Assembly: GCA_964489425.1 (NCBI GenBank)
Contig: CAZAYP010000001.1
Location: 1 to 64,000, forward strand
Source: CAZAYP01 sp964489425 [NCBI: uncultured Verrucomicrobiota bacterium]
Lineage (GTDB): Bacteria > Verrucomicrobiota > Kiritimatiellia > RZYC01
Length of the DNA: 64,000 nucleotides
Direction: 5' to 3'
Of this stretch, positions 1-8,785 are shown one piece after another. Under the pieces are notes generated by a model, which saw nothing but the letters and a program-made list of their open reading frames with translations, had not been told where the DNA came from and searched no databases. The translations under genes and the position numbers were made by a program. Position 1 is the stretch's first letter; every line of letters starts with the position of its first letter.

Positions 1-36
1 ACGTCGCGCTCAGCGTCAAGCATTATTTACCGATTA
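1..36 (-). repeat. possible edge of a third palindromic element copy
   Basis: Just downstream of the lipoprotein gene the minus strand reads GCTTGACGC, the same 9 bases that open the palindromic element at 33636. The window ends before the rest can be seen, so this may be the start of another copy or chance. If real, the small lipoprotein gene would have an element on each side, as in a cassette array. Confidence 0.25.
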
Positions 37-276
37 TTATGCGTGATTGGTATCATAGGACTTCACATCTTCTGATTCAGAAACTTTGTAGTCCTTAAGC
101 CTAAGTTCCACGTTAGGATCATCACGCTTGTGTATCGCCTCCTGCCCACGCAGTTCAGTTGTGGCGAGCCCATCACTGATCTTGCGAGCATCGGCGCGTG
201 AGAACTGTGAATCCTTGGCGTTGACGTGGAGACAACCGGCTAAAACCAAACACAAAATACTGCTCAATGGTTTCAT
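37..276 (-). CDS. small secreted lipoprotein of unknown function
   Basis: A 79-residue protein starting MKPLSSILCLVLAGC. The N-terminus is a short basic region plus hydrophobic core ending in an LVLAG-C lipobox, so it should be cleaved and lipidated by the Lol/Lsp pathway (family knowledge). The mature part is polar and charged and matches nothing I recognise. The ATG at 276 is preferred because GGAGG lies about 7 bases upstream; a GTG four codons earlier overlaps that site. The gene is less GC-rich than its neighbours and sits directly behind a palindromic element shared with the SdpI-like gene at 33.8 kb, which suggests a transferred small-gene unit. Function unknown. Confidence 0.7.
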   Translation of the reverse strand: MKPLSSILCLVLAGCLHVNAKDSQFSRADARKISDGLATTELRGQEAIHKRDDPNVELRLKDYKVSESEDVKSYDTNHA

Positions 277-299
277 TGTTACCTCCACTCGAATCTAGT

Positions 300-435
300 A
301 TTGGGTGTCACGCATAGCAATGTGTTTAATGTGCTTAACCTCAGCATTCTCGTCAACAAACAACCTCGAGATCTCAAGGTTTATGGGGTTTTATTGACGC
401 ATGGCAAAGTGGGGCGCCACTGATATGTGTCAAGC
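300..435 (-). repeat. palindromic intergenic element, copy 1
   Basis: On the minus strand this stretch runs from GCTTGAC (435-429) to a GCTATGCGTGAC segment (about 319-307). It matches 33636-33769 over its length with scattered differences. Its core (351-400) is an imperfect palindrome centred on GAGATCTC, with arms starting CGTCAA and ending TTGACGC. The copy at 33.6 kb has a different centre but is also palindromic, so structure looks better conserved than sequence. It lies immediately upstream of the lipoprotein gene, in the same relative orientation as copy 2 is to its gene. It could be a promoter/operator region, a non-autonomous repeat, or an attC-like recombination site. Confidence 0.65.
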
Positions 436-685
436 GCGACAACGACCGATGCCGGGTGATTTGCGGTAAAGGGCCGGGCCATCTGGTCAGCCAAAGAGCA
501 TGCCAGCGAACCCAAACATGCCTTGGAAAGCCACGCTTTCCCCGATTTGTTGTGCTGGCTGATTGCAATTCTTTGCGGCTTGGCGTCTTGGCGGGAAAAT
601 CTGATTGTTTCTGTTGCAAACCACCCCGGCCTGCGGCCACCCCTCCTTGAAAAGCAGGGGAGCCGGAGACCGGTGCCGAATAATT
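436..685. other. intergenic stretch without a recognisable gene
   Basis: About 250 bases between the palindromic element and the hairpin repeat. Short open frames exist on both strands, but none has a convincing ribosome binding site, family motif or the codon bias of the neighbours. I see no RNA gene. Confidence 0.5.
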
Positions 686-784
686 GGGGACGCCTTCAGC
701 GGCTCGGTGAGACACCTCGCCCTACCGGCGATCTGCGGCCAGGTAGGGCGAACGGTCCCCGTGAGCCGTCCGGTCTTTCCGGAC
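686..784. repeat. GC-rich intergenic inverted repeat
   Basis: Contains the inverted pair TCGCCCTACC (717-726) and GGTAGGGCGA (742-751), plus GGGGAC/GTCCCC (686-691 and 755-760) and CGGCTC/GAGCCG (700-705 and 763-768). It ends with the small palindrome GTCCGG-tcttt-CCGGAC (768-784). It lies downstream of the aconitase gene, so it may act as a transcript end or be a member of a dispersed palindromic repeat family. A related CCCGCCCTACC motif occurs near 55050. Confidence 0.5.
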
Positions 785-820
785 ATTCATTATGAAAAAG
801 CAAATATTAGCTGCGGGGCG

Positions 821-3511
821 TTATCCGGCCGCGAGCTTGCGCAGGACAAACGGCAGGATGCCGCCGTGGCGGTAGTAGTCCACCTCCACGGGCGTATCGA
901 TCCGCGCTTTGGCCTGGAACGAGCAGGTGGATGCGTCCGGCCGCACGGCGGTAACGTCCAGGATTTTCCCGGGCGCGAAATCCACGGCCACACCGGCAAT
1001 AGAATAGTGTTCAAGGCCGGTCAGGCCCAGGGATTCGGCGCTTTGGCCGGACAGAAACTCCAGGGGCAGCACGCCCATCTCCACCAGGTTGCTGCGATGG
1101 ATGCGCTCGAAGCTCTCGGCGATGACCGCGCGCACGCCGAGCAGGGCCGTGCCTTTGGCGGCCCAGTCGCGCGACGACCCGGCGCCGTACATTTTTCCGG
1201 CCAGCACGACCAGCGGCGTGCCGGCCTGCGCATACTTCGTGGCCGCCTCGTAGAAGGTCACCTGGGCGCCATCGGGATGATACCGCGTCCAGCCGCCCTC
1301 GCGATCGGCCAGCTTGTTGCGGATGCGGATATTGGCGAAGGTGCCGCGCAGCATCACCTCGTGGTTGCCGCGCCGCGCGCCGAAGGAATTGAAATCCTTT
1401 TTCTGGACGCCCTTGGCCAGCAGGTAACAGCCGGCCTGGCCGTCCATGGGAATGGATCCGGCCGGCGAGATATGATCCGTGGTAATGAAGTCGCCGAAGA
1501 AACCGAACACCCGGGCCTGGCGGATATCGGCCAGCGGCGCGGGCCGGCCGGCGATGCCGGCCAACACGGGCAACTCGCGGATATACGTGGATTTTTCCTG
1601 CCAGGCAAACAGCGGGCCGGACGCCACGTCCAGTTCGTTCCACCGCGGATTGGCGTTGGCCGTGTCCGCATACAGGGCGCGATATGTTTCGGCGTTGTCC
1701 GCCATGGCCAGCAGGGACTGGACCTCTTCCGGGGTGGGCCAGATATCGCGCAGGTACACGGGTTGGCCGGCGCTATCCATACCCAACGGATCCCGCGCCA
1801 GGTCCGTCCGCACGCTGCCGCGCAGGGCATAGGCCACCACCAGCAGCGGCGAGGCCAGGTAGTTGGCGCGCGCCTGCGGGTGGATCCGGCCCTCGAAGTT
1901 GCGGTTGCCGCTCAACACCGCGGCCACGACCAGGTTGCGATCCTTGATCTCGCGGGCGATCTCCGGCGCCAGCGGGCCGCTGTTGCCGATGCAGGTCGCG
2001 CAACCGTATGCATCCACGGTGAACCCGATGGCCGCCAGGTCCTCGAGCAGTCCGGCGCGCCGCAGGTACTCGGTCACGGCGCGCGATCCCGGGGCGAGGC
2101 TGGTCTTGACGTGCGCCCGCGGCTTGAGCCCGCGGGCGCGGGCCTTGCGGGCCATGATCCCCGCGCCCAGCATGAGCGCGGGCGTGGCCGTGTTGGTGCA
2201 ACTGGTGATGGAGGCAATGACCACCGCGCCGTGGTCCAACCCGTCGGCCGCCGCGGGCGCGGACGCGCCCGGCGCCACGCCAAATCCTTTCTGGTCCGCC
2301 GGACGGCCCAAGGCCGCGTTGAAATCCGTGCCGACCGCGGCCAGGGCCAACCGCTCGTGCGGACGGCGCGGGCCGGCCAGGCACGGCTCCACGGCAGCCA
2401 GGTCAAAGTCCAGCGTCTCGCTGTAGCGCGGCGGCTCGCCCTGCCCGGAGTACCAGAGGCCCTGCTCCTTGCAGTAGCGCTCCACCAGGTCCACCTGTTC
2501 CGGCGTCCGCCCCGTGGCGCGCAGGTAATCGAGGGTGGCCTCGTCCACCGGGAAAAAGCCGGTGGTGGCGCCGTATTCCGGGGCCATGTTGGCCAGCGGG
2601 CCGCGCTCGGCCAGGGCCAGGGTCTTCACGCCCGGGCCGAAAAACTCGACAAACTTCTCCACCACGCCGTGCCGGCGCAGCGCCTGGGTGATCCCGAGCG
2701 CGGCGTCCGTGGCCGTGGCGCCGGGCGGCAGCCGGCCCAGCAGGCGCACGCCCACCACCGTGGGCGCGAGGATCGAGATCGGCTCGCCCAGCATGGCGGC
2801 CTCGGCCTCGATGCCGCCCACGCCCCAGCCCAGCACGCCCAGGCTGTTGACCATCACGGTATGCGAGTCCGTGCCCACCAGGGTGTCGGGGAATGCCAGC
2901 GCCACGCCGCCGGGCTCCGCGCGCGTCACGCAGGTGGCCAGGTATTCCATGTTGATCTGGTGGCAGATGCCCAGGCCGGGCGGCAGCACGCGGAGCTTGC
3001 GGAACGCCTGCTGGCCCCACTTCAGGAACCGGTACCGCTCGGCGTTGCGGGCAAACTCCTCGGTTTCGTTGGTTTCCAGGGCCGCGGGACAACCGGCGCG
3101 GTCAAGCTGCACGGAGTGGTCGATGACCAGATCCACGGGGATCAGCGGCTCCACGGCGCGCGGGTCTTTGCCCAGGCGCTGCAAGGCGCTGCGCAGGGTG
3201 GCCAGGTCCACCACGCACGGCACACCGGTGAAATCCTGCAGCAGCACCCGGCCCGGCATGAACGGGACCTCGCCCGGCACGGCGCCGGACGCGCCCCAGC
3301 GCGCCAGTTGCTGGACGTGTTCCGGCCGGTACGCGGGATGGCCCTGGTGGCGCAGCAGCGACTCCAGGAGGATCTTGACGGTAAAGGGCAAGCGCCCCAG
3401 GCCGCCCAGCTCACGGTCCAGGGCCGCCAAGCTGAAGTACCCGACCGGGCCGGACCCGGTGGCCAGGGATTTCCGCGTGAACTCAAACGTGTTGGTGGTG
3501 GTTGCGCTCAT
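821..3511 (-). CDS. acnA: aconitate hydratase (AcnA type)
   Basis: An 896-residue cytosolic [4Fe-4S] enzyme interconverting citrate and isocitrate via cis-aconitate in the TCA cycle; E. coli AcnA is about 890 residues. The three cluster ligands are visible as the Cys of SCTNT (about residue 438) and the two of CATCIGNSGPL (about 504 and 507). Other family motifs are GTDSHT, GVGGIEAE, and in the swivelling C-terminal domain GAGSSRDWAAKG and RSNLVEMGVLPLEF. The start at 3511 (MSATTTNTFEF) follows an AGGGCGG ribosome-binding-like stretch; longer in-frame starts have no support. It lies downstream of the aldolase gene on the same strand, separated by a hairpin. A long open frame on the opposite strand is a GC-driven shadow. 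Confidence 0.97.
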   Translation of the reverse strand: MSATTTNTFEFTRKSLATGSGPVGYFSLAALDRELGGLGRLPFTVKILLESLLRHQGHPAYRPEHVQQLARWGASGAVPGEVPFMPGRVLLQDFTGVPCVVDLATLRSALQRLGKDPRAVEPLIPVDLVIDHSVQLDRAGCPAALETNETEEFARNAERYRFLKWGQQAFRKLRVLPPGLGICHQINMEYLATCVTRAEPGGVALAFPDTLVGTDSHTVMVNSLGVLGWGVGGIEAEAAMLGEPISILAPTVVGVRLLGRLPPGATATDAALGITQALRRHGVVEKFVEFFGPGVKTLALAERGPLANMAPEYGATTGFFPVDEATLDYLRATGRTPEQVDLVERYCKEQGLWYSGQGEPPRYSETLDFDLAAVEPCLAGPRRPHERLALAAVGTDFNAALGRPADQKGFGVAPGASAPAAADGLDHGAVVIASITSCTNTATPALMLGAGIMARKARARGLKPRAHVKTSLAPGSRAVTEYLRRAGLLEDLAAIGFTVDAYGCATCIGNSGPLAPEIAREIKDRNLVVAAVLSGNRNFEGRIHPQARANYLASPLLVVAYALRGSVRTDLARDPLGMDSAGQPVYLRDIWPTPEEVQSLLAMADNAETYRALYADTANANPRWNELDVASGPLFAWQEKSTYIRELPVLAGIAGRPAPLADIRQARVFGFFGDFITTDHISPAGSIPMDGQAGCYLLAKGVQKKDFNSFGARRGNHEVMLRGTFANIRIRNKLADREGGWTRYHPDGAQVTFYEAATKYAQAGTPLVVLAGKMYGAGSSRDWAAKGTALLGVRAVIAESFERIHRSNLVEMGVLPLEFLSGQSAESLGLTGLEHYSIAGVAVDFAPGKILDVTAVRPDASTCSFQAKARIDTPVEVDYYRHGGILPFVLRKLAAG

Positions 3512-3539
3512 ATCCGCCCTCTCCCAAGGGTACAAACGA

Positions 3540-3566
3540 AAGCCCGATGCGTGCGGCATCGGGCTT
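3540..3566 (-). terminator. hairpin between aldolase and aconitase genes
   Basis: AAGCCCGATGC and GCATCGGGCTT form a perfect 11-bp stem with a 5-base loop, followed on the minus strand by TTCGTTTG. It sits 21 bases after the aldolase stop. It can end or attenuate aldolase transcripts before aconitase. The T run is weak, so partial termination or mRNA 3'-end protection is also possible. Confidence 0.6.
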
Positions 3567-3587
3567 GCGTTCCGGTGGCTGGGCCGC

Positions 3588-4541
3588 TTATTTCTTGGCG
3601 ATAAACGCGCGCACGGCATCCAACTGCCCCGCGCTGCCCAGTTTCTGGTTCTTGTGATCGATGAAGTTGGCGTACTCGGTCATGAACACCTTGCCGACCG
3701 GCCGCAGGTCGAAGTTGGTCGGGTCGTCGCGGAACGCCTCGCGGTGCACGCGGCACCAGACCAGGCGGCCATCGGTGTCGATGTTGACCTTGGTCACGCC
3801 GAGCTTGGCGGCCTTGGCAAACTGGTTCTCATCCACGCCCTTGGCGCCCTTGAGCTGGCCGCCGGCCTCGTTGATGCGCTTGACCTCTTCCTGCGGGACG
3901 GAGCTGGACCCGTGCATGACCAGGGGGAAGCCGGGCATGCGTTTCTGGATCTCTTCGAGCACTTCGAAATGCAGCGACTGCGAGCCGGCGAACTTGTACG
4001 CGCCGTGGCTGGTGCCAATGGCGCAGGCCAGGCTGTCGCAGCCCGTGCGCTTGACAAACTCCTCGGCTTGGGCGGGATCGGTCAGCTTGGCATCCGCCTC
4101 GGCGACCTTGACGTGCTCTTCGACGCCGCCGAGCTTGCCCAGTTCGGCCTCCACCACCACGCCGCGGTTGTGGGCCGCATCCACCACGCGCTTGGTCGCG
4201 GCGATGTTTTCGTCGAACGGCAGGGCGCTGGCATCAATCATCACGGAGCTGTAGAACCCGCTCTGGATGCAGTCGTAGCAGGTGTTTTCGTCGCCATGGT
4301 CCAGATGTACTGCCACGAGCGCATCCGGGAACATGCCGTCGGCGCCGCGGATCATGGCTTCGAGCATGCGCTTGTCGGTGTAGGACCGGGCGCCCTTGGA
4401 AATCTGCAGGATGAAGGGGGCTTTGCTCTGCATGTTGCCGCGGAACAGGCCCATGGTCTGTTCGAGATTGTTGATGTTGTAAGCGCCGATGGCATACTTG
4501 CCATAGGCGTGCTTGAACAATTCCTTGGTTGTAACGATCAT
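3588..4541 (-). CDS. fba: class II fructose-bisphosphate aldolase
   Basis: A 317-residue zinc-dependent aldolase that cleaves fructose-1,6-bisphosphate to dihydroxyacetone phosphate and glyceraldehyde-3-phosphate (or the reverse) in glycolysis and gluconeogenesis. The class II signature VAVHLDHGDENTCYDCI carries the zinc-binding His (residues about 78-95); VVVEAELGKLGG and VMHGSSSVP are further family motifs. Length and the SLACAIGTSHGAYKF stretch fit the class II Fba group rather than tagatose-bisphosphate aldolases, though substrate cannot be fixed from sequence alone. The ATG at 4541 is preceded by AAAGGAG. The upstream region is shared with the divergent gene at 4809. Confidence 0.93.
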   Translation of the reverse strand: MIVTTKELFKHAYGKYAIGAYNINNLEQTMGLFRGNMQSKAPFILQISKGARSYTDKRMLEAMIRGADGMFPDALVAVHLDHGDENTCYDCIQSGFYSSVMIDASALPFDENIAATKRVVDAAHNRGVVVEAELGKLGGVEEHVKVAEADAKLTDPAQAEEFVKRTGCDSLACAIGTSHGAYKFAGSQSLHFEVLEEIQKRMPGFPLVMHGSSSVPQEEVKRINEAGGQLKGAKGVDENQFAKAAKLGVTKVNIDTDGRLVWCRVHREAFRDDPTNFDLRPVGKVFMTEYANFIDHKNQKLGSAGQLDAVRAFIAKK

Positions 4542-4646
4542 TTTTTCTCCTTTGGACCTCTTGGGTCCGGTCTATGTGAACCGCCTATGTATTACGGTTC
4601 GCCAGCCAAGTCAATGGCGAATCAGCAATTCTCATTTTGACAAACG

Positions 4647-4717
4647 CGCCTTACGGCGCTCACTACAAACGGCCTGAAAACGGCCATAACTCCGTTCGTA
4701 GTAAACGCCGTCAGGCG
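4647..4717. repeat. 71-bp intergenic palindrome
   Basis: Two 26-base arms, 4647-4672 and 4692-4717, are inverted copies with five mismatches (left arm begins CGCCTTACGGCG, right arm ends CGCCGTCAGGCG). Each arm is itself partly self-complementary. It occupies the divergent promoter region between fba and the phosphoesterase gene. It could be a dispersed palindromic repeat or a structured 5' element; no coding potential is seen in 4542-4808. Confidence 0.55.
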
Positions 4718-4808
4718 TGTTCTGCAGTCCAAGAGGGGTCAAAACGAGAGTTGCTGATGGCGAATGCAGGCTTGGCCGCGCCCGCGGCGGAAGGTATCCT
4801 GCCATGGA

Positions 4809-6887
4809 ATGAAATGGAGCCCCACACGCGGGAGAACCGGGCCGGGCCAGAGCTGGTCGCGGGCAACGGTCCTGGCCGTGCTGGCTTGCGCCGGGCTGCT
4901 GGCCGCCACCCGGCCGGCGGCCGGGTGGTCGTTCGCCGTGCTGGCCGACGCGCGCGGCGAGTGGGTATCCGGCACATCCCTGCCGACCAACCAGTGGTGG
5001 GTCAACATACCGTTCATCGAGGCGGCGTGTTCCAACATGGTGGACCAGGGGGTCGACCTGGTCATCCATCCGAACGATTCCACCTACGGGTTCTATACGC
5101 AGTACCATCACCCGTCCATGGACTACCAGTACACGCTGCTCAAGCAGGCGCTGGCGCCGCTGACCAACGCCGGCATCCCGATCTTTTCGATCCGCGCCAA
5201 CCACGAGGCGTACCAGGACCCGGATGGCACGGTGTTCCGGGCCCATTTCGCGGCCGGGCTGCCCACCAACGGGCCGCCGGGCGAGGTGGGGCTGACGTAC
5301 TCCTTTGTTACCAACAACGCCCTGTTCATCGGCCTGGACGCCTATCTGCACGAAATCGAGGTGCCGGAAATCAACCAACCGTGGCTCGACCAGCAACTGG
5401 CGGCCGCGACCAGCCGGCATGTTTTTGTTTACTCCCACCCGGCGGCGTTCCAATGCCTCATGCCCACCACCTTCGCCCTGCAACCCGCGAAGCGGGAAGC
5501 GTTCTGGAACAGCCTGGGCGCGGCCAACGTGCGCATGTATTTCTGCGGGCACGATCACATGTACAACCGTGGCGGGGCCTGGACTAACGGCCACTGGCTG
5601 TACCAGATGGTGTCCGGGGCCGGGGCGGTAACCATGTGGTCGTGGACCGGCGACTACCCGGAAACCAACCGGCTGCGGCGCTTCTTTGCCGGGCTGCCGG
5701 TCAATGGGTACCTGCTGGTTACCGTGTCGAACGACATCGTGCGCTGCGTCCAACGCTGCACGGACGGCGTCCGCTGGTTCGAGTACGACCCGTTTGAGTA
5801 CAACGCCGGGCCGGGCACCGGCATCCTGATCGATCACTCCAGCCTGGCCGCGATCAACCAGATTTCCCCGGACACCCTAGGAAAAATCCGGCAACTGCGC
5901 TGGTTCTTCGCGCATGCCACGGTGGGCGGCGACATCGTGTCCGGCTTGCAGACGCTGCAAGCCGCGGACAGCAACCGCTATCCACTGGCCGTCTACAACT
6001 GGCCCGGCAGCGACCCACGCTATCACGGCGGCGTGCCGACCGTGGGCGCGCCGGGGGCGCCGGACTACCGTGCCGCGGATGCCACCAACCTCCAGAACGG
6101 CCGGGTGTATGACTGCCTGCGGGGCAACCCCGGCTGGGAAACCAAGCTGACCTGCGCCGCCAACTCCATGGGCCAATCTGGGTGGCGCGCGCCGGCGGTG
6201 AACATCGTCATGGACAAGCTCTGCTGGACCGATCTTGACGCGGACGCGGACGAGTACCTGCGGCGGATGGACGAACTGGAAGGCATGTATCCCGACACCC
6301 TGCTGGTCTATTGCACCCTGCCGCTGACCGTGTACGACAACGACGAGGACAACTACCGCCGCACCCTGTTCAACCGCCGGGTCCGCGACTGGGCGGCCAC
6401 GCGCCACCGGGTCCTGCTGGACCTGGCGGACATCGAGGCGCATGACACGAACAACGTGGTTCACAGCTATTTGTATGAAGGGCTGCCCAGCGAGCAGCTC
6501 TGGTCCGGCTTTGCCGCGGACGAGGGGCAACTGAACGCCGCCGGCCAAACGCGCCAGGCGCTGGCGTGGTATGCCCTGGCGGCGGCCCTGTTTGCCGCCG
6601 ACCGCGACGCCGACGGCCAAAGCGACGGCGATGAACTCATCGCCGGCACCTGCCCGACCAACCCGGCGTCCATGCTGTCCCTGTCGATCCAGCGCGGCGC
6701 GCCCCTGGCCTTGACCTGGCCCGGGGTATCGAACCGCTACTATTCCGTGGTCCGCTTTACCAACCTCACCGACCTGGCCGGCCACACGGTCCTGCTTACC
6801 AACCAGCCCTCGGCCGGGGCGACCAACCACTACCAGGAGAGTGGCGACGTGCCGGCGGCGTATTACCAGCTGAAGGTGAGGCAATGA
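4809..6887 (+). CDS. secreted metallophosphoesterase / SGNH-like two-domain protein
   Basis: A 692-residue exported protein starting MKWSPTRGRTGPG, with a signal sequence ending near TRPAAG. The N-terminal half resembles calcineurin-like metallophosphoesterases: SIRANHEAY (the Asn-His metal motif), VYSHPAAF and CGHDHMYNR (the GHxH metal motif). The first Asp motif is only loosely recognisable around VLADARGE. The middle (from FFAHATVGGDIVSG) resembles SGNH-type lipases/esterases that carry a H-x-SVG motif; this assignment is tentative. The C-terminus has DRDADGQSDGDE, a calcium-binding repeat common in Verrucomicrobia-type secreted proteins, then a W-x-GVSNRYYSV beta segment. It precedes the glycan operon by 76 bases and may be its first gene. 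Substrate unknown. Confidence 0.75.
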   Translation: MKWSPTRGRTGPGQSWSRATVLAVLACAGLLAATRPAAGWSFAVLADARGEWVSGTSLPTNQWWVNIPFIEAACSNMVDQGVDLVIHPNDSTYGFYTQYHHPSMDYQYTLLKQALAPLTNAGIPIFSIRANHEAYQDPDGTVFRAHFAAGLPTNGPPGEVGLTYSFVTNNALFIGLDAYLHEIEVPEINQPWLDQQLAAATSRHVFVYSHPAAFQCLMPTTFALQPAKREAFWNSLGAANVRMYFCGHDHMYNRGGAWTNGHWLYQMVSGAGAVTMWSWTGDYPETNRLRRFFAGLPVNGYLLVTVSNDIVRCVQRCTDGVRWFEYDPFEYNAGPGTGILIDHSSLAAINQISPDTLGKIRQLRWFFAHATVGGDIVSGLQTLQAADSNRYPLAVYNWPGSDPRYHGGVPTVGAPGAPDYRAADATNLQNGRVYDCLRGNPGWETKLTCAANSMGQSGWRAPAVNIVMDKLCWTDLDADADEYLRRMDELEGMYPDTLLVYCTLPLTVYDNDEDNYRRTLFNRRVRDWAATRHRVLLDLADIEAHDTNNVVHSYLYEGLPSEQLWSGFAADEGQLNAAGQTRQALAWYALAAALFAADRDADGQSDGDELIAGTCPTNPASMLSLSIQRGAPLALTWPGVSNRYYSVVRFTNLTDLAGHTVLLTNQPSAGATNHYQESGDVPAAYYQLKVRQ

Positions 6888-6963
6888 ACCGGGATGCCAC
6901 CAACCCGCCGGCGGGCGCGGGCACCGCAACCCCGCGGCTCCGGGATGGAAAGAAACGCGCACC

Positions 6964-7806
6964 GTGAACAAGGACAAAAACCTGGTTCTGAACGCCGACG
7001 ACTTCGGGCTGAGCGGCCCGGTCAACTCCGGCATCCTGGCCTGCCACGCCGCCGGCACGGTGATGGCCTGCTCGCTCATGGTCAACATGCCGGGCACGCG
7101 GCAGGCCGTGGATGCGGCCAAAACAGCGCCCGCCTTGGACGTGGGATTGCATGTCAACCTGGGCTGGGGCCAACCGCTCAGCGCGCCCGGGACAGCCCCC
7201 AGCCTGGTGGGTGCGCGGGGCGCGTTCGCCTCCAAAACCCTCCTGGTCTGGCGGTACGCAACCGGCCGCCTGCGCCGCGCGGATCTGGAGCGCGAGATCG
7301 CCGCCCAAATCGAAGCGTTCCTGGCCTTTGGCCTGCCGTTAAGCCATCTGGATTTTCACCAGCACCTGAACGCGCTGCCGGGCATCATGGACGCGGCCGT
7401 GGCCATGGCCCGGCGCTATGGCGTGGCGTTTGTGCGTCTGCCCCGCGAACGCGGCATTTGGCCGCCGCGCGTGCCGGCCCTGCGCTGGGCCCTGGCGGCG
7501 CGGCCGCGCGCCGCGCCGCGGATGGACCGGGCCGTCGCCGAGTTCCGGGGGATCGCCATGACCGGCCGCTGGACCCCCAGCCGGGTCCGCCGCAACCTGG
7601 CCGCGCTCGGGCCCGGCCTGACCGAGTGGATGTGCCACCCGGGCTACGCCGACCCGGTGCCGGGCAGCCCCTCGCGCCTGGGCCGCGAGCGCGCCGTCGA
7701 ACTGGAGATCCTCAAGGGGCCGGATTTTAAAAAGCTGGCGCAGGCCGCGGGAATCCGGCTAACCTCTTTCAAGGAATGGCTGGCTCAAAGCCGGCTGGAA
7801 TCCTGA
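6964..7806 (+). CDS. ChbG/YdjC (HpnK-like) carbohydrate deacetylase
   Basis: A 280-residue member of the YdjC superfamily, metal-dependent deacetylases of N-acetylated sugars or lipid-linked glycans. The N-terminal LVLNADDFGLSGPVNSGI contains the ADDFG metal motif. DVGLHVNLGWG and LSHLDFHQHLNALPGI supply the His ligands, and CHPGYADP near the end is also typical. GTG at 6964 is the best start; no strong Shine-Dalgarno is visible. It is followed three bases later by a GT2 gene, a pairing known from lipid-linked sugar (arnC/arnD-like) and hopanoid-glycan pathways. Its substrate is therefore probably a polyprenyl-phosphate N-acetylsugar or membrane glycolipid, by inference. Confidence 0.88.
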   Translation: MNKDKNLVLNADDFGLSGPVNSGILACHAAGTVMACSLMVNMPGTRQAVDAAKTAPALDVGLHVNLGWGQPLSAPGTAPSLVGARGAFASKTLLVWRYATGRLRRADLEREIAAQIEAFLAFGLPLSHLDFHQHLNALPGIMDAAVAMARRYGVAFVRLPRERGIWPPRVPALRWALAARPRAAPRMDRAVAEFRGIAMTGRWTPSRVRRNLAALGPGLTEWMCHPGYADPVPGSPSRLGRERAVELEILKGPDFKKLAQAAGIRLTSFKEWLAQSRLES

Positions 7807-7809
7807 TCC

Positions 7810-8784
7810 ATGAAGCTGTTTGTACATGAACATGGCAGCCCGGCGCCGGAATTCTCGATCGTGCTGCCGGTCAAAGACGAGCGCGAGAACATCGCGGGCC
7901 TGCACGCCGAGATCAAGTCTGCGCTGGCCGGCCGGCGCCTCGAGATCATCTATGTGGACGATGGCAGCACGGATGGCTCGCTGGCCGAGTTGGAAAAGGT
8001 CCAGGCTGCGGATCCGGCGGTGATCATCGTGCAACTGCAGAAGAATTATGGCAAGTCGTCCGCCTACATGGCCGGGTTCAAGGTCGCCCGCGGCGACTTG
8101 ATCGCCACCATGGATGCCGACCTGCAGGACAAACCCGAAGACCTCCTGTTGCTGGCGGCCAAGCTGGAGCAAGGCTTTGACCTGGTCATCGGGTGGAAGC
8201 ACGCCGGGAAAAGTTCGTTCCTGACCCACCTGCTGTCCCGGTTTTTCAACCCCTGCATTCGCTTTCTGACCGGCCTGAAAATCCACGACATGAACTGCCC
8301 GCTGCGGGTCATGCGCAACCTGGTGGCGGACAAGCTGGTCCTGTACGGCGGCCTGTACCGCTACATTCCGCTGCTGGCGGCGCAGGAGGGATTTGCGGTC
8401 GGCGAGGTCAAGGTGGCCAACCGCAGCCGGCAGCACGGCCACACGAAATACACCAGCTCCAAGTACATCAAGGGATTCTTCGACTTCCTGAGCGTGTATT
8501 TCCTGACCCGCTTTTCGGAGAAACCCCTGCACCTGTTCGGGTCCGTGGGGCTGGTGGCCTTTCTGTGCGGGTTCGCCATCGACCTGGTGCTGACGCTGCG
8601 CTTTGTCCTCACCGGTCGATCGCCGCAGGACGATTTGCCGTCGCTCCTGCTGGGCATTCTGCTGATCATGCTGGGGTTCCAGCTGCTTTCGATCGGGCTG
8701 CTCGGCGACATGATGCTGCGCAACGAAAACAAGCGCGGCCAGGAAGACCTGTATATCATCAAGAAAATCCTGAAACGGGAATGA
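7810..8784 (+). CDS. membrane-anchored GT2 (polyprenyl-phosphate glycosyltransferase, ArnC/DPM type)
   Basis: A 324-residue family 2 glycosyltransferase with the GT-A fold. FSIVLPVKDERENIAG and YVDDGSTDGS bind the nucleotide sugar, and TMDADLQDKPED (about residue 100) has the metal-binding DxD. The C-terminal 85 residues hold two membrane segments (about 240-262 and 277-300). This architecture is typical of enzymes that load a sugar onto undecaprenyl phosphate at the inner face of the membrane. With the deacetylase upstream and GtrA plus a GT-C-like protein downstream, it most likely makes the lipid-linked donor for the whole operon. Confidence 0.92.
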   Translation: MKLFVHEHGSPAPEFSIVLPVKDERENIAGLHAEIKSALAGRRLEIIYVDDGSTDGSLAELEKVQAADPAVIIVQLQKNYGKSSAYMAGFKVARGDLIATMDADLQDKPEDLLLLAAKLEQGFDLVIGWKHAGKSSFLTHLLSRFFNPCIRFLTGLKIHDMNCPLRVMRNLVADKLVLYGGLYRYIPLLAAQEGFAVGEVKVANRSRQHGHTKYTSSKYIKGFFDFLSVYFLTRFSEKPLHLFGSVGLVAFLCGFAIDLVLTLRFVLTGRSPQDDLPSLLLGILLIMLGFQLLSIGLLGDMMLRNENKRGQEDLYIIKKILKRE

Positions 8785-8785
8785 C

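Noticed and set aside
605-3604. About 1000-codon open frame antisense to aconitase
   Set aside because: It mirrors the conserved aconitase gene; in GC-rich DNA the complementary frame lacks stops. It has low-complexity His/Arg/Gly composition and no family motif.
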